Positions 14,162 to 22,974 of a DNA stretch of 44,576 nt are shown one piece after another. Within the stretch, counting starts at the first letter, position 1. Each line of letters starts with the position of its first letter. Under the pieces are notes generated by a model. That model saw only the letters and a list, made by a program, of their open reading frames with translations, was not told the DNA's origin and searched no databases. Location: contig JADLFL010000057.1 of assembly GCA_020845575.1 (NCBI GenBank), forward strand, positions 1 through 44,576. Reading direction: 5' to 3'. A program made the translations under genes and the position numbers. Origin of the DNA: Acidobacteriota bacterium (GTDB taxonomy: Bacteria > Acidobacteriota > Vicinamibacteria > Vicinamibacterales > Vicinamibacteraceae).

Positions 14162-16390
14162 TTATTCGCGCACACCTGTAATCACCCAGCCCCGCCCCTG
14201 GCGCCCCAGATCGAACACGAACGTCCGCCGGATCGAAAGGCTCTGGTCCGGGGCGTAGGCACCAGTGGTGCCGGCCTGTACGAGCTGACAGGACGCCGTG
14301 GCGTGACTCCCGTCAACCAGGAGCACCCGGCAGGTCGAAAGCGTCAGCGGTGCGGAGAACGAGCTCGTCACGCGCCGCAGGTGCACGTCGTCCACGGCCG
14401 GCCACACGCGGCGAATGCCCGACGCGTGGGCGGTGTTGCGCGCGGCCACATAGGCCCGCACCAGAGCCACGCCTTCTTCCTGGGGCGGTTCGGTCTGCGC
14501 CGGCGGCAACTCAGACTCGCGATGCTCGACGGGCGGGCGGGACGGCGTGTCGCTCACCGCCACCGGCGTGTCGCGGACGACGTCGCGCGGTGGGACCGTC
14601 CGGGCGATGGTGGTCACCGGTGGCGGCATCCGGTCCGCCACCACACGGGAGTCGCGCGGCGGCACCACCGCTGTCTGCACCAGGGTCTCCGCCTCCCGCG
14701 CACGCGCCACCTCCACGTCGCCACCCGTGGGAGGCTCCTGCGGCGTGTCCGCCGGTGAGTCGTCCTGGCGGGCCGGCGTCGTGTCGACGACGAGCCCCTC
14801 CGTGGTCCCTTCCTGCTCGGCGAGCACCGCAGTGACGGTCGGCTCCACGGTGCGGGTGAACAGCCCCGACATCGACACGAGCCCGAGCGCGCGCCCGACG
14901 AGCATCGCGGCAAGCAGGCACATGGCCAGCACGCCGAGAATCGCCACGACGATGACGGCGACAGGCAGACCGGCACGCGTGGCAGGTACCGGCGCCGAAG
15001 CGGCGTTGGCGGCCACGGGTGGCGGCGCCGCCACGGGCGGCCGCGATGGCGCAGCCGCCCGTTCGCGGGCGGCGTGGATGGCCGCCGAATCGGCTGTCGC
15101 CCGGCCGGCACCCACCACGGGTGGCGCGCCGGCGTTCGGTGCCATCGGCGGCAGGGCCACGGGCAACGGCCCGTCGTTCCCACGCGCCGACGGCAGGGGA
15201 AGCGGTGGCGGCGTCATCGGAGGCGCGGCAGCCGGCGGCGCGGGCGCACGGCTCGGTGCGGGCGGCATGGCGACCGCCTTGAGCGGGGCGACCACCGTCT
15301 CGTCCAGCGACGGCACGAGCGCGGGCGCATCGCGGCGCGCCTGCGTCGTGGCGGCCAGGTGCTCGAGCGCGATGTCCTCTTCGGTCTGTGTTGCACGCGC
15401 CGGCGCCGCGGGGGTCGGAGATGCCGCCGACGGAGGTGGCGGGTGGATCGCCCGCATGGCGGGCGCCGGGGGTGGTGTCTGGACGCCAGCCTGAGCCTGC
15501 GTGGCAGCCCCGGTCACCGGACGGGTCACCGGCAGGGTCACCACCATCGTCACGTCGTCGGAGCTGGCCTGCATCGCGCGACGGCGCGCGCGGGCCAGGT
15601 CCTTCCGCATCGCCTGCAGGTCCTGATAGCGATCGCCGGGCTGGCGCGCCATGCTGCGGGCGATCACGCCCGCCAGGTCCCTGTCGATCCCCGGCACGAG
15701 CTGCGTGATCGGCGTCGGCTGCGCGGCGAGCACCTTCTGCAGGACGTCTGCAGTCGTGGACCCGCCGAACGCGCGACATCCCGAGAAAAGCTCGTACATC
15801 ACGAGACCGACGGCGTAGATGTCGCTGCGCGCGTCGACCTCGGCACCTTCCAGTTGCTCGGGCGCCATGTAGGCGGGCGTCCCGATCAGCGTCGGCGCGT
15901 CGAATTCGCGCGACTCCCGGTGCGACACGCGGGCGATGCCGAAATCGAGCACCTTGACCAGCCCGGCCCTCGTGATCATGAGGTTCGCGGGCTTGATGTC
16001 CCGGTGGACGATCCCGCGCTGATGGGCGTACCCAAGCCCGTCGGCCACCTCGTCGATGATGTCCAGCTTCCTGATCGCCGAGAACGGCACGTCGTCCCGG
16101 ATCAGCGTGGCCAGCGTGTCGCCATCGATGTACTCCATGGCGATGAACAGCTGTCCGTCGTGGTCCCCCACGTCGTAGACCGTGACGACGTTCGGGTGCT
16201 GGAGACGGCCCGCCGACTGCGCCTCCCGCATGAAGCGGCGGCGCAGGTCCTCGCCGTTGACCCGGAGGAGTTTGAGGGCGACGTGGCGGTCGATGACGGG
16301 GTCGCGCGCGAGGTACAGGACGCCCATTCCGCCCTCGCCGAGCAGGCGTTCGACTTTGTACCGACCGATCTTTGCAGGGAGGGTGCCCAT
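14162..16390 (-). CDS. Membrane Ser/Thr protein kinase, Hanks type (742 aa)
   Basis: The cytoplasmic kinase domain spans residues ~9-265: glycine loop GEGGMGVLYLA, catalytic Lys40, HRD at 129-131 with Lys133, DFG at 149-151, and APE at 176-178. A long Pro/Ala-rich linker (~270-465), one membrane helix at ~475-500 and a second Pro-rich stretch follow. The last ~100 residues form an extracytoplasmic domain (ending GRGWVITGVRE) that looks NTF2-like by pattern only. An AGGAG ribosome site precedes the ATG. It is divergent from the second kinase (129-nt shared spacer) and directly upstream of the Tad-like operon on the same strand. Kinase activity is well supported; ligand and targets are unknown, with the FHA proteins of the operon as natural readers. 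Confidence 0.92.
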   Translation of the reverse strand: MGTLPAKIGRYKVERLLGEGGMGVLYLARDPVIDRHVALKLLRVNGEDLRRRFMREAQSAGRLQHPNVVTVYDVGDHDGQLFIAMEYIDGDTLATLIRDDVPFSAIRKLDIIDEVADGLGYAHQRGIVHRDIKPANLMITRAGLVKVLDFGIARVSHRESREFDAPTLIGTPAYMAPEQLEGAEVDARSDIYAVGLVMYELFSGCRAFGGSTTADVLQKVLAAQPTPITQLVPGIDRDLAGVIARSMARQPGDRYQDLQAMRKDLARARRRAMQASSDDVTMVVTLPVTRPVTGAATQAQAGVQTPPPAPAMRAIHPPPPSAASPTPAAPARATQTEEDIALEHLAATTQARRDAPALVPSLDETVVAPLKAVAMPPAPSRAPAPPAAAPPMTPPPLPLPSARGNDGPLPVALPPMAPNAGAPPVVGAGRATADSAAIHAARERAAAPSRPPVAAPPPVAANAASAPVPATRAGLPVAVIVVAILGVLAMCLLAAMLVGRALGLVSMSGLFTRTVEPTVTAVLAEQEGTTEGLVVDTTPARQDDSPADTPQEPPTGGDVEVARAREAETLVQTAVVPPRDSRVVADRMPPPVTTIARTVPPRDVVRDTPVAVSDTPSRPPVEHRESELPPAQTEPPQEEGVALVRAYVAARNTAHASGIRRVWPAVDDVHLRRVTSSFSAPLTLSTCRVLLVDGSHATASCQLVQAGTTGAYAPDQSLSIRRTFVFDLGRQGRGWVITGVRE

Positions 16391-16519
16391 TGAGCGCTCC
16401 TAGGGACTAACGTTGCCTGGCGCGAGGGTGAACAGCGCGCCGCCTTCCCGGGAGACGCGAAGCGGTAATCCGTGCTCCGGCACGGGGCGTAATCGTTTAC
16501 AGTACCGGACTGACGCCAC
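16391..16519. promoter_or_regulatory. Shared promoter region of two divergent kinases
   Basis: A 129-nt spacer between the two divergent kinase starts. On the minus side an AGGAG ribosome site (about 16397-16401) serves the ATG at 16390. On the plus side the GTG at 16520 has no ribosome site; TACAGT at 16498-16503 is a weak -10 candidate without a matching -35. No clear operator palindrome was seen. Confidence 0.35.
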
Positions 16520-19345
16520 GTGGACGAGCTTCCAGCACATATCGGGCCTTACGAAGTGCGAGACCGCCTCGGCCACGGCGGCATGGGCATGGTGTATCTG
16601 GGCTTCGACCCGATGCTGGATCGCCCCGTCGCGATCAAGGTGCTCAAGGTCCCCGACGACGAGACCCGGCGCCGTTTCCTGCGGGAAGCGCGCCTGGCCG
16701 CAAAGGTCCATCACCCCAATATCGTCAGCATCTACGCCGTCGGTGAGCACGAGGGCAACCCGTACCTCGCGATGGAGTTCATCGCCGGGCGCACGCTGGC
16801 CCAGATCATCCGCAACGGCGACACGGTGCCGCTCGCTCGCAAGGTGCACTGGCTCTCCGAGCTGTGTGCGGGACTGGCACATGCGCACACCAGCGGCATC
16901 GTCCATCGCGACGTCAAGCCGTCGAACCTGCTGATCGCACACGGGACGGGCACGCTGCGGCTGGTGGACTTCGGCATCGCCCACGGCAACGAAGCCTCGG
17001 GCATGACGATGGCCGGCATGGTGGTGGGGACGCCGCAGTACATGTCGCCCGAGCAGATCACGGGGCAACCCGTCGACGCGCGCAGCGACATCTTCTCGGT
17101 GGGCTCGGTGGCCTACGAGCTCCTCACGGGCCGGCAGGCCTTCGGGGGCGACAACCTCTACCATGTCTCGCGCCAGATCGTAGGCGAGGAACCGCGCCAG
17201 ATCGAGAGTTTCGTGCCCGACGCGCCGCAGGCGCTCGTGCGCACGATCATGAAGTGCCTCCAGAAGGAGCCCGACGCGCGGCCCGAATCGGCGCGGCTCA
17301 TCGAGCGCGAGTTCCTCGGGATCGCCCGCCGGCTCGACCCCGATCACACGCTCGTGGTGTTACCGGCCGAGCCCACGGTGGTGTCGTCGGGGGCCGACAG
17401 CACCACGTCGCGCCGTCAGATGCTGAAAGATGCCGAGGACGCGATCGAACAGGGCCAGATCACGACGGCCAGCGATCTGGTCCAACGGCTCGAATCGGTG
17501 GGCACGTCGCCCAATGCCGACGTGCAGCAGCTCCGGCAACGACTCCATGGACGACGGCTCGAGCTGCGCATCCAGGACGCCGTGATGCGCGCCGAACAGG
17601 CGTCGCAGTCGGGCTCGCTCGAAGAGGCCGAAAGCGCCATGGCCGCCCTGTCCGACATCGCGCCGCGCCATCCGGCGCTGGTCGCGCTCCGGAAGGCACA
17701 CCAGGAACGGCTCGATGAACGGCAGGTCGCCGCGCTGACCTCGCGGGCCAGGCTGGCGCTGCAGCACGAGAAACTCGACGAGGCGGCCGCCCTCATCGCC
17801 GAGGCCCTGGCCCTCGATCCGGATTCTGGCGAAGCCCTCGCGGTGCAACAGAGGCTCTCCGACCGCACCCGTGCGCAGCGGATCGCCCGCATGGTGGCGC
17901 AGGCGAGCCGGGCCCTCGAGAAGGAGGATCCGCTGGCGGCCCGCCGGGCGATCGAGGCGCTGACCAAACTCGATCCGTCGCACCGCGACGTGGAGCGGTT
18001 GCAGGGGCGCCTGGCCGCACTCACCGCAGATGCCGCCGAGCACGCCGGGCGCACGCCGACGTCTGCAACGCGCCCACCTGCCGCGCCGCCCTCGCGGCAA
18101 CCGGCGGCTGCGGCCGCAGCAGCACCTGCCGCACCGGCCACGCCACCTCCCGCAGCAGCGACGACAGGACCGTCGTCGACACAAGCGCCGGCACCGGCGC
18201 TGGATAATCTGCTGATCCGCCAGCCCGTGTCGCGCGTGGACGTCGACGGGCCCTTGGCGCCGTCCGGGGGGGCGCCGTCGAATGTCGTGGGCGAAGCGAC
18301 GAGCCGGTCACCCCTGGTGGCCGTGCTGGTGGTGCTCGCGCTCCTGCTCGGGGGCGGTGGTGCCTGGTTCGCGTTCATGCGCGGGTCTGCCACACCGCCC
18401 GAGCCTGCAATCCAGTCGAACACCGACACACCCGTAAGTGGCGACACGCCCGGCACCGTCACGCCGCCGCCTGGCAGTGAGGGGACGACGGGTACGGAGC
18501 CGCCGACGTCAACGGCGAGCGGAGACGCGAAGGACGACACCGAAGCGGTCGTCCCGCCGCCGACGGGTACGAAGATCGACGTCTGGGCTGCCGCACGCCA
18601 GCACGTCGCCGCCGGCCGCTTCGACAGGGCGATGGCAGCCATCGACGAGGTGAAGGGCGAACCCGCGCGTGCCGTGCACCAGGAGCGGACGCGTGTGGTC
18701 GACGCCGCACGCCGCACCGCGCTCGCCTCACGCCGCGTGGCCGACGACCTTCGCCGGTCCGCCGCGCCGGAGTACGTCCTCGGGGCGACCAGCCAGGCGC
18801 AGGCCGATCGCGATACGGCGGCGGGCCGCCTCTCGCAGGCGGTGAGTGCGTACGTGGAGGCGCGCACGCACTTCCTCCAGGCGATGCAGCCCACCGAGCG
18901 AGCGCAGACGCAGACGGGCGGCACGATACCCACCCCGCCGCCTGTCACGACCACGCCGTCGGGCACGACACCGGGGGCGCAGCCGCCACCAACGCAGAAC
19001 ACCTCGCCACGCGTGGATCTCTCGACGTGGTCGAACGAAGAGGCGCGTGCGACGATCTCCCAGTTCTGCGGTGCGTATCTCGCCCGCGACCTCGGTCTGC
19101 TGAACCGTCTGTGGCCCAACATGAGCCCGGCGTGGCGCACGGAGTTCAAGGAGGCCTTCTCCACCGAAGGCGAGCTCGTGTGCGTGTTCGAGAGCGTGAC
19201 GATCGTCCGGGCGACAGACGAGTTCAACGCCGTCACGCGCCTCCTGACGCAGCTCCCCGGCGCCGCCCAACGCCGCCGCAACCTCACCCTGACCCTCGTC
19301 CCCGCCCGCGACAGACTGGTCATCGGCAACATCAGCGTGAAGTAG
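16520..19345 (+). CDS. Membrane Ser/Thr protein kinase with TPR-like middle region (941 aa)
   Basis: Kinase domain at residues ~9-270 with GHGGMGMVYLG, Lys40, HRD 129-131, DFG 150-152 and SPE 177-179 (Ser instead of Ala in APE). Residues ~295-500 hold TPR-like helical repeats, followed by a Pro/Ala linker and a membrane helix at ~597-622. The extracytoplasmic part has a helical segment around 690-770, a Pro/Thr linker, and a C-terminal ~100-residue domain that matches the end of the divergent kinase in pattern (WP pair, Cys, closing beta strands). GTG start at 16520; the annotated start gives the same N-terminal spacing as the other kinase (ELPAHIGPYEV against TLPAKIGRYKV). The two kinases are probably paralogues. 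Confidence 0.92.
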   Translation: MDELPAHIGPYEVRDRLGHGGMGMVYLGFDPMLDRPVAIKVLKVPDDETRRRFLREARLAAKVHHPNIVSIYAVGEHEGNPYLAMEFIAGRTLAQIIRNGDTVPLARKVHWLSELCAGLAHAHTSGIVHRDVKPSNLLIAHGTGTLRLVDFGIAHGNEASGMTMAGMVVGTPQYMSPEQITGQPVDARSDIFSVGSVAYELLTGRQAFGGDNLYHVSRQIVGEEPRQIESFVPDAPQALVRTIMKCLQKEPDARPESARLIEREFLGIARRLDPDHTLVVLPAEPTVVSSGADSTTSRRQMLKDAEDAIEQGQITTASDLVQRLESVGTSPNADVQQLRQRLHGRRLELRIQDAVMRAEQASQSGSLEEAESAMAALSDIAPRHPALVALRKAHQERLDERQVAALTSRARLALQHEKLDEAAALIAEALALDPDSGEALAVQQRLSDRTRAQRIARMVAQASRALEKEDPLAARRAIEALTKLDPSHRDVERLQGRLAALTADAAEHAGRTPTSATRPPAAPPSRQPAAAAAAAPAAPATPPPAAATTGPSSTQAPAPALDNLLIRQPVSRVDVDGPLAPSGGAPSNVVGEATSRSPLVAVLVVLALLLGGGGAWFAFMRGSATPPEPAIQSNTDTPVSGDTPGTVTPPPGSEGTTGTEPPTSTASGDAKDDTEAVVPPPTGTKIDVWAAARQHVAAGRFDRAMAAIDEVKGEPARAVHQERTRVVDAARRTALASRRVADDLRRSAAPEYVLGATSQAQADRDTAAGRLSQAVSAYVEARTHFLQAMQPTERAQTQTGGTIPTPPPVTTTPSGTTPGAQPPPTQNTSPRVDLSTWSNEEARATISQFCGAYLARDLGLLNRLWPNMSPAWRTEFKEAFSTEGELVCVFESVTIVRATDEFNAVTRLLTQLPGAAQRRRNLTLTLVPARDRLVIGNISVK

Positions 19346-19433
19346 GAGCCGACGACCGGGAACCGGGCGACCGGCGACCGGCGACAGGCAACCGGTTGTC
19401 GGGGTTGGACGCCGGGCATCCGGTGGGACGAGT

Positions 19434-19459
19434 GTAGGGGCACCCCTTGTGGGTGCCCG
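19434..19459 (+). repeat. GTAGGGGC hairpin, A/C variant
   Basis: Reads GTAGGGGCACCCC-TTG-TGGGTGCCC: two arms that pair through a TTG(T) loop. The same variant occurs in reverse at 37879-37902 and 42397-42421, and a G/A variant with compensating arm changes occurs at 34545-34577. Confidence 0.75.
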
Positions 19460-19492
19460 ATCCGACGGCACAGACGCAGACAGCATTTCCGA

Positions 19493-19532
19493 CCGGTTGC
19501 CCGTTGCCCGTTGCCGGTTGCCGGTTGCCGGT
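19493..19532. repeat. Heptanucleotide tract (TTGCCCG/TTGCCGG), 5 units
   Basis: Two TTGCCCG units followed by three TTGCCGG units, preceded by CCGG. The tract ends in the same CCGGTCAT junction as the tract inside the pilin start at 6222-6253. Confidence 0.8.
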
Positions 19533-19561
19533 CATCGCATTTCAGCGAGTACCATGCCCGC

Positions 19562-21430
19562 ATGTGCGTCTGGCGTGGGCTTTCACGGTTGGTGTTCGTT
19601 CTGCTGCTGTCGTCTCTCGCGAACCCCGTCGCGGCGCAGACGACGGGGATCGAGTACGTCGTCTCCATCCCGCATCCCGAGCAACGATGGCTCCTGGTCG
19701 ACGCGACGTTCCCGTCGCGCGCGGGACAGGCACTCGAAGTGCGGATGGCGCGATCATCGCCGGGCCGTTACGCGACGCACGAATTCGGCAAGAACGTCTA
19801 CAGGTTCGAGGCGCTGGACGCGGCCGGCGCGGCGCTGGCCGTCACGCAGGTCGCCCCCGCGCACTGGCGCATCGCGGCCACCGGCCCCGCGGTGCACGTG
19901 CGCTACAGGCTGTTTGCCGATCACGTGGACGGCACGTATGCGGCGGTCGACCGCACGCACGCGCACCTGAACATCCCGGCGACGTTCGCCTGGGCGCCGT
20001 CACTCCAGCAGACGCCGATTCGCGTGCGCCTCACGCAGCCGCCCGACCTCGCGTGGCGCGTGTCGACGCAACTCTTCCCGACCGGCGATCCGCTCGTCTT
20101 CACGGCACCGAACCACCAGTACTTCATGGACTCGCCGATCGAATTCAGCGATCACGCCGTGCGCGAGTTCACCGTGGCGCGCCCGAGCGGCGCGCCGGCC
20201 CGCATCAGGCTGGCCGTGCACCATCTCGGGACGGACGCGCAGGTCGACGCCTTCGCCGCCGACGTCGAGAAGGTCGTGCGTGAGCAGGCCGCGGTCTTCG
20301 GCGAGATCCCGGCGTTCGACACGGGCACGTACACGTTCCTGATGGACTACCTGCCCTGGGCGGATGGCGACGGCATGGAGCACCGCAACAGCACCGTGTG
20401 CACGTCGAGCGCGACTCTGGCAGACGCGGCACCGCGGCTGCTCGGCACCGTGTCGCACGAGTTCTTCCACGCGTGGAACGTCGAGCGCATCAGGCCGGCG
20501 TCGCTCGAACCGTTCGACTTCGGCACCGCGAACATGTCGGGCGATCTCTGGCTGGCCGAGGGCTTCACGAGCTACTACGGCGTGCTCACGATGATCCGCG
20601 CCGGCTTCATCGCCGCGGATCAGGGCGTGGAGCAGCTCGCGGGATACGCCAACGGCGTGCTCCACGCGCCGGGCACGCGGTTCAGATCGGCGGTGGACAT
20701 GAGCCGCCTCGCGCCGTTCGTGGACGCGGCCACGTCCGTCGACAGCACCAACTGGGAGAATACGTTCGCATCCTATTACACGTATGGCGCCGCGATCGGC
20801 CTCGGTCTCGACCTCACGCTGCGCGAGCGGAGCAACGGACGCGTGACGCTCGACGACTTCATGCGTCAACTGTGGAAGGTCCACGGCGTTCCGGGCGGGA
20901 AGGCGCCCGGTTACGTGACACGGCCGTACACGGTGAAGGACGCCGAGGCGGCCCTGGCCGTCGTGAGCGGCGACGCGGCCTTCGCGGCCGACTTCTTCAC
21001 GCGCCACGTCCTCGGCACCGAGGCCATCGACTACGCGCGGCTGTTCGCCGCCGTGGGCTACGCGCTGCGCGAGCGAGGGACGCCACCAACGCTCGGCCCC
21101 GTGCGCCTCCAACAGCGGCAGGGACGCATGGTCGTGGCGGGCAATACGATCGAGGGCAGTCCGCTGCACACGGCAGGCATCGGCAGCGGCGACGCCATCA
21201 CGTCGCTCGCCGGCACCGCCATCACGCAGCCCGGCGACTTCGAGCGCATCCTGGCGACGCAGACGCCGGGGACCGACGTCGCGGTGGAGTTCGATTCCCG
21301 AGGCGAGCGGCGGACCGTGCCGGTGACGGTGCAGAAGAACAACCGCCTGGAGGCCGTCCCGTCCTCCCCGCGCACGCCGGAACAGGACGCCCTCCGTACG
21401 GCGTGGCTGTCATCGCGGAGGCCGTCGTAG
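19562..21430 (+). CDS. M61-family metallopeptidase with PDZ domain, exported (622 aa)
   Basis: Glycyl-aminopeptidase-like (M61) protein. A signal peptide (MCVWRGLSRLVFVLLLSS... ending VAAQ) marks the ATG at 19562 as the start; the frame is open further upstream only across repeats. An N-terminal beta-sandwich domain is followed by the gluzincin zinc site H299-E300-F-F-H303 within SHEFFHAWNVERIRP, with the downstream Glu helix (GDLWLAEGFTSYYG) supplying the third ligand. A C-terminal PDZ domain occupies residues ~516-605. It probably acts in the periplasm on peptides with N-terminal Gly/Ala, judging by known members. It is convergent with the sulfatase gene. Confidence 0.9.
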   Translation: MCVWRGLSRLVFVLLLSSLANPVAAQTTGIEYVVSIPHPEQRWLLVDATFPSRAGQALEVRMARSSPGRYATHEFGKNVYRFEALDAAGAALAVTQVAPAHWRIAATGPAVHVRYRLFADHVDGTYAAVDRTHAHLNIPATFAWAPSLQQTPIRVRLTQPPDLAWRVSTQLFPTGDPLVFTAPNHQYFMDSPIEFSDHAVREFTVARPSGAPARIRLAVHHLGTDAQVDAFAADVEKVVREQAAVFGEIPAFDTGTYTFLMDYLPWADGDGMEHRNSTVCTSSATLADAAPRLLGTVSHEFFHAWNVERIRPASLEPFDFGTANMSGDLWLAEGFTSYYGVLTMIRAGFIAADQGVEQLAGYANGVLHAPGTRFRSAVDMSRLAPFVDAATSVDSTNWENTFASYYTYGAAIGLGLDLTLRERSNGRVTLDDFMRQLWKVHGVPGGKAPGYVTRPYTVKDAEAALAVVSGDAAFAADFFTRHVLGTEAIDYARLFAAVGYALRERGTPPTLGPVRLQQRQGRMVVAGNTIEGSPLHTAGIGSGDAITSLAGTAITQPGDFERILATQTPGTDVAVEFDSRGERRTVPVTVQKNNRLEAVPSSPRTPEQDALRTAWLSSRRPS

Positions 21431-21445
21431 GGACCGGGTCCCTAC
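21427..21445. terminator. Palindrome spanning both stop codons of convergent genes
   Basis: GTAGGGACC-G-GGTCCCTAC is a perfect 9-bp inverted repeat around one central base. It contains the TAG of the M61 gene and, on the other strand, the TAG of the sulfatase gene. It may act as a bidirectional transcription end, but there is no T-run, and so small a loop would open in RNA. It also matches the GTAGGGNCCGG motif found at other stop codons here. Confidence 0.4.
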
Positions 21446-22974
21446 GGTGCTTGTCTGATCGCCGCGACCCGTCCCGCCATCGCCTTGACACGATCGGGGT
21501 GGTCGGCGGCGATGTTGCGGGTCTCGCCGATGTCTGTGTCGAGGTCGTACAACTGCGGCAGTGGATCGTTGGCGAGTTCGGTGTTGGTGTACTCGTTGCG
21601 CCTCGGCCCCTTCGACGGCTCGATGTACTTCCACCGGCCCTCGCGCAGCGCCAGTCCACCTGCGTGCTCGACGATGTGATCGCGGCCCACGGGATCCTCG
21701 CCGAGCAGGGCCGCGAGCTGGTTCGTGCTGTCTGCCGCGTCGCCTTGCGGTACCGATTGCTGCGTGAGCGCGGCAAGTGACGCCACGAGATCCACCTGCG
21801 ACACGAGCGCGTCGCTGACGCCCCGCTTCACGCGCGCCGGCCACCGGACGGCGAACGGCACGCGCGTGCCGGCTTCGAAGCGGCTGTACTTGCCGCCGCG
21901 CAGCGGCCCCCACGGCCTGTGCGCGCCGAGTTTCTCCACCGCCTGATCGACGTACCCGTCGTCGACGACGGGCCCGTTGTCGCTCGTGAAGATCACCAGC
22001 GTGTCGTCGGCGAGCTTCAGGCGGTCGAGCGTCTCGAGCACCTGCCCGATCGACCAGTCGGCCTGCAGGATCGCGTCGCCGCGCGGGCCCATGCCCGACT
22101 TGCCGACGAATCGTTCGTGCGGCACGCGCGGGACGTGCGGATCGTTGAGGGCGAAGTAGAGGAAGAACGGCTCACGCTGGTGCTGCTCGATGTAGGCGAC
22201 CGCCTTGCGCGTGAACGTGTCGGCCATGTCCTGGTCGCGCCACAGCGCGGCCTTGCCGCCCGTCATGTACCCGATCCGGCTCACGCCGTTGACGATGGTC
22301 TGATCGTGCCCATGACTCGGCCGCTGCGTCGTCAGCAGTTCGGGATGGGCCTTGCCCGTCGGCCAGTCGCCGACCGGTTTGGTGTAGTCCACGCGAATCG
22401 GATCCGTCGGATCGAGCCCGACGACGCGACCGTCTTCGACAAAGACCGTCGGCACGCGATCGCCGGTGGCCGCCATGATGAAGCTGTAGGCAAAGCCAAC
22501 CTCGTTGGGACCGGGTGTGATGCGCGCGTTCCAGTCGGGACCGTCAGGTCCGCCGAGCCCGAGATGCCACTTGCCGACAACACCGGTCTGATAGCCGGCC
22601 TTGCGCAGCATCGCGGGCATTGTCGTGCGCGCGGGATCGATGATGAGCGACGCGTTGCCGGGAAGTACGCCCGTGCCCTGCTGGCGCCACGCGTAGCGGC
22701 CCGTGAGCATCGAGAACCGCGACGGCGTGCACGTGGCCGACGTCGCGTACCCGTTCGTGAACCTGACGCCCTCGCGCGCCACGCGGTCCATGTGCGGCGT
22801 CGAGATGGCCGTGGCGCCGTACGCCGACGTATCGCCGTAGCCCAGGTCGTCGGCGTAGATCAGGACGATGTTCGGACGCGGCGCCGGCTGCGCCTGCACC
22901 ATCGACAGGCAGCAGGCCAGTAGTACCGGCAAGAGGCAACGGGCAACGGGCAACCGGTTGCCGGTCGTCGTCAT
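21442..22974 (-). CDS. Formylglycine-type sulfatase, exported (510 aa)
   Basis: Type I sulfatase: PNIVLIYADDLGYGDTS holds the metal-binding Asp pair and C82-T-P-S-R86 is the CxPSR site that a formylglycine-generating enzyme would modify. VVGKWHLG and FTSDNGP are further family motifs. Substrate cannot be told from sequence; glycosaminoglycan- or polysaccharide-type sulfate esters are typical. The ATG at 22974 overlaps the stop of the aldehyde dehydrogenase gene (ATGA). The signal peptide (residues ~1-29, ending VQA^QP) is partly encoded by heptamer repeats (22926-22966). The modifying enzyme is not in this window. Confidence 0.9.
   Translation of the reverse strand: MTTTGNRLPVARCLLPVLLACCLSMVQAQPAPRPNIVLIYADDLGYGDTSAYGATAISTPHMDRVAREGVRFTNGYATSATCTPSRFSMLTGRYAWRQQGTGVLPGNASLIIDPARTTMPAMLRKAGYQTGVVGKWHLGLGGPDGPDWNARITPGPNEVGFAYSFIMAATGDRVPTVFVEDGRVVGLDPTDPIRVDYTKPVGDWPTGKAHPELLTTQRPSHGHDQTIVNGVSRIGYMTGGKAALWRDQDMADTFTRKAVAYIEQHQREPFFLYFALNDPHVPRVPHERFVGKSGMGPRGDAILQADWSIGQVLETLDRLKLADDTLVIFTSDNGPVVDDGYVDQAVEKLGAHRPWGPLRGGKYSRFEAGTRVPFAVRWPARVKRGVSDALVSQVDLVASLAALTQQSVPQGDAADSTNQLAALLGEDPVGRDHIVEHAGGLALREGRWKYIEPSKGPRRNEYTNTELANDPLPQLYDLDTDIGETRNIAADHPDRVKAMAGRVAAIRQAP
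22926..22966. repeat. Heptanucleotide tract within a signal-peptide coding region
   Basis: On the minus strand the units read ACCGGCA, ACCGG, then TTGCCCG twice, TTGCCTC and TTGCCGG. The tract begins 9 nt after the sulfatase ATG and encodes residues ~4-17 of its signal peptide. Confidence 0.75.

Larger units (their letters stand above)
19346..19561. other. Intergenic region filled with small repeats
   Basis: This 216-nt gap carries a degenerate heptamer tract (~19358-19402, ACCGGCG type), a GTAGGGGC hairpin (19434-19459) and a second heptamer tract (19493-19532). No gene is visible. The M61 peptidase promoter must lie within or between these repeats; no consensus hexamers stand out. Confidence 0.6.
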
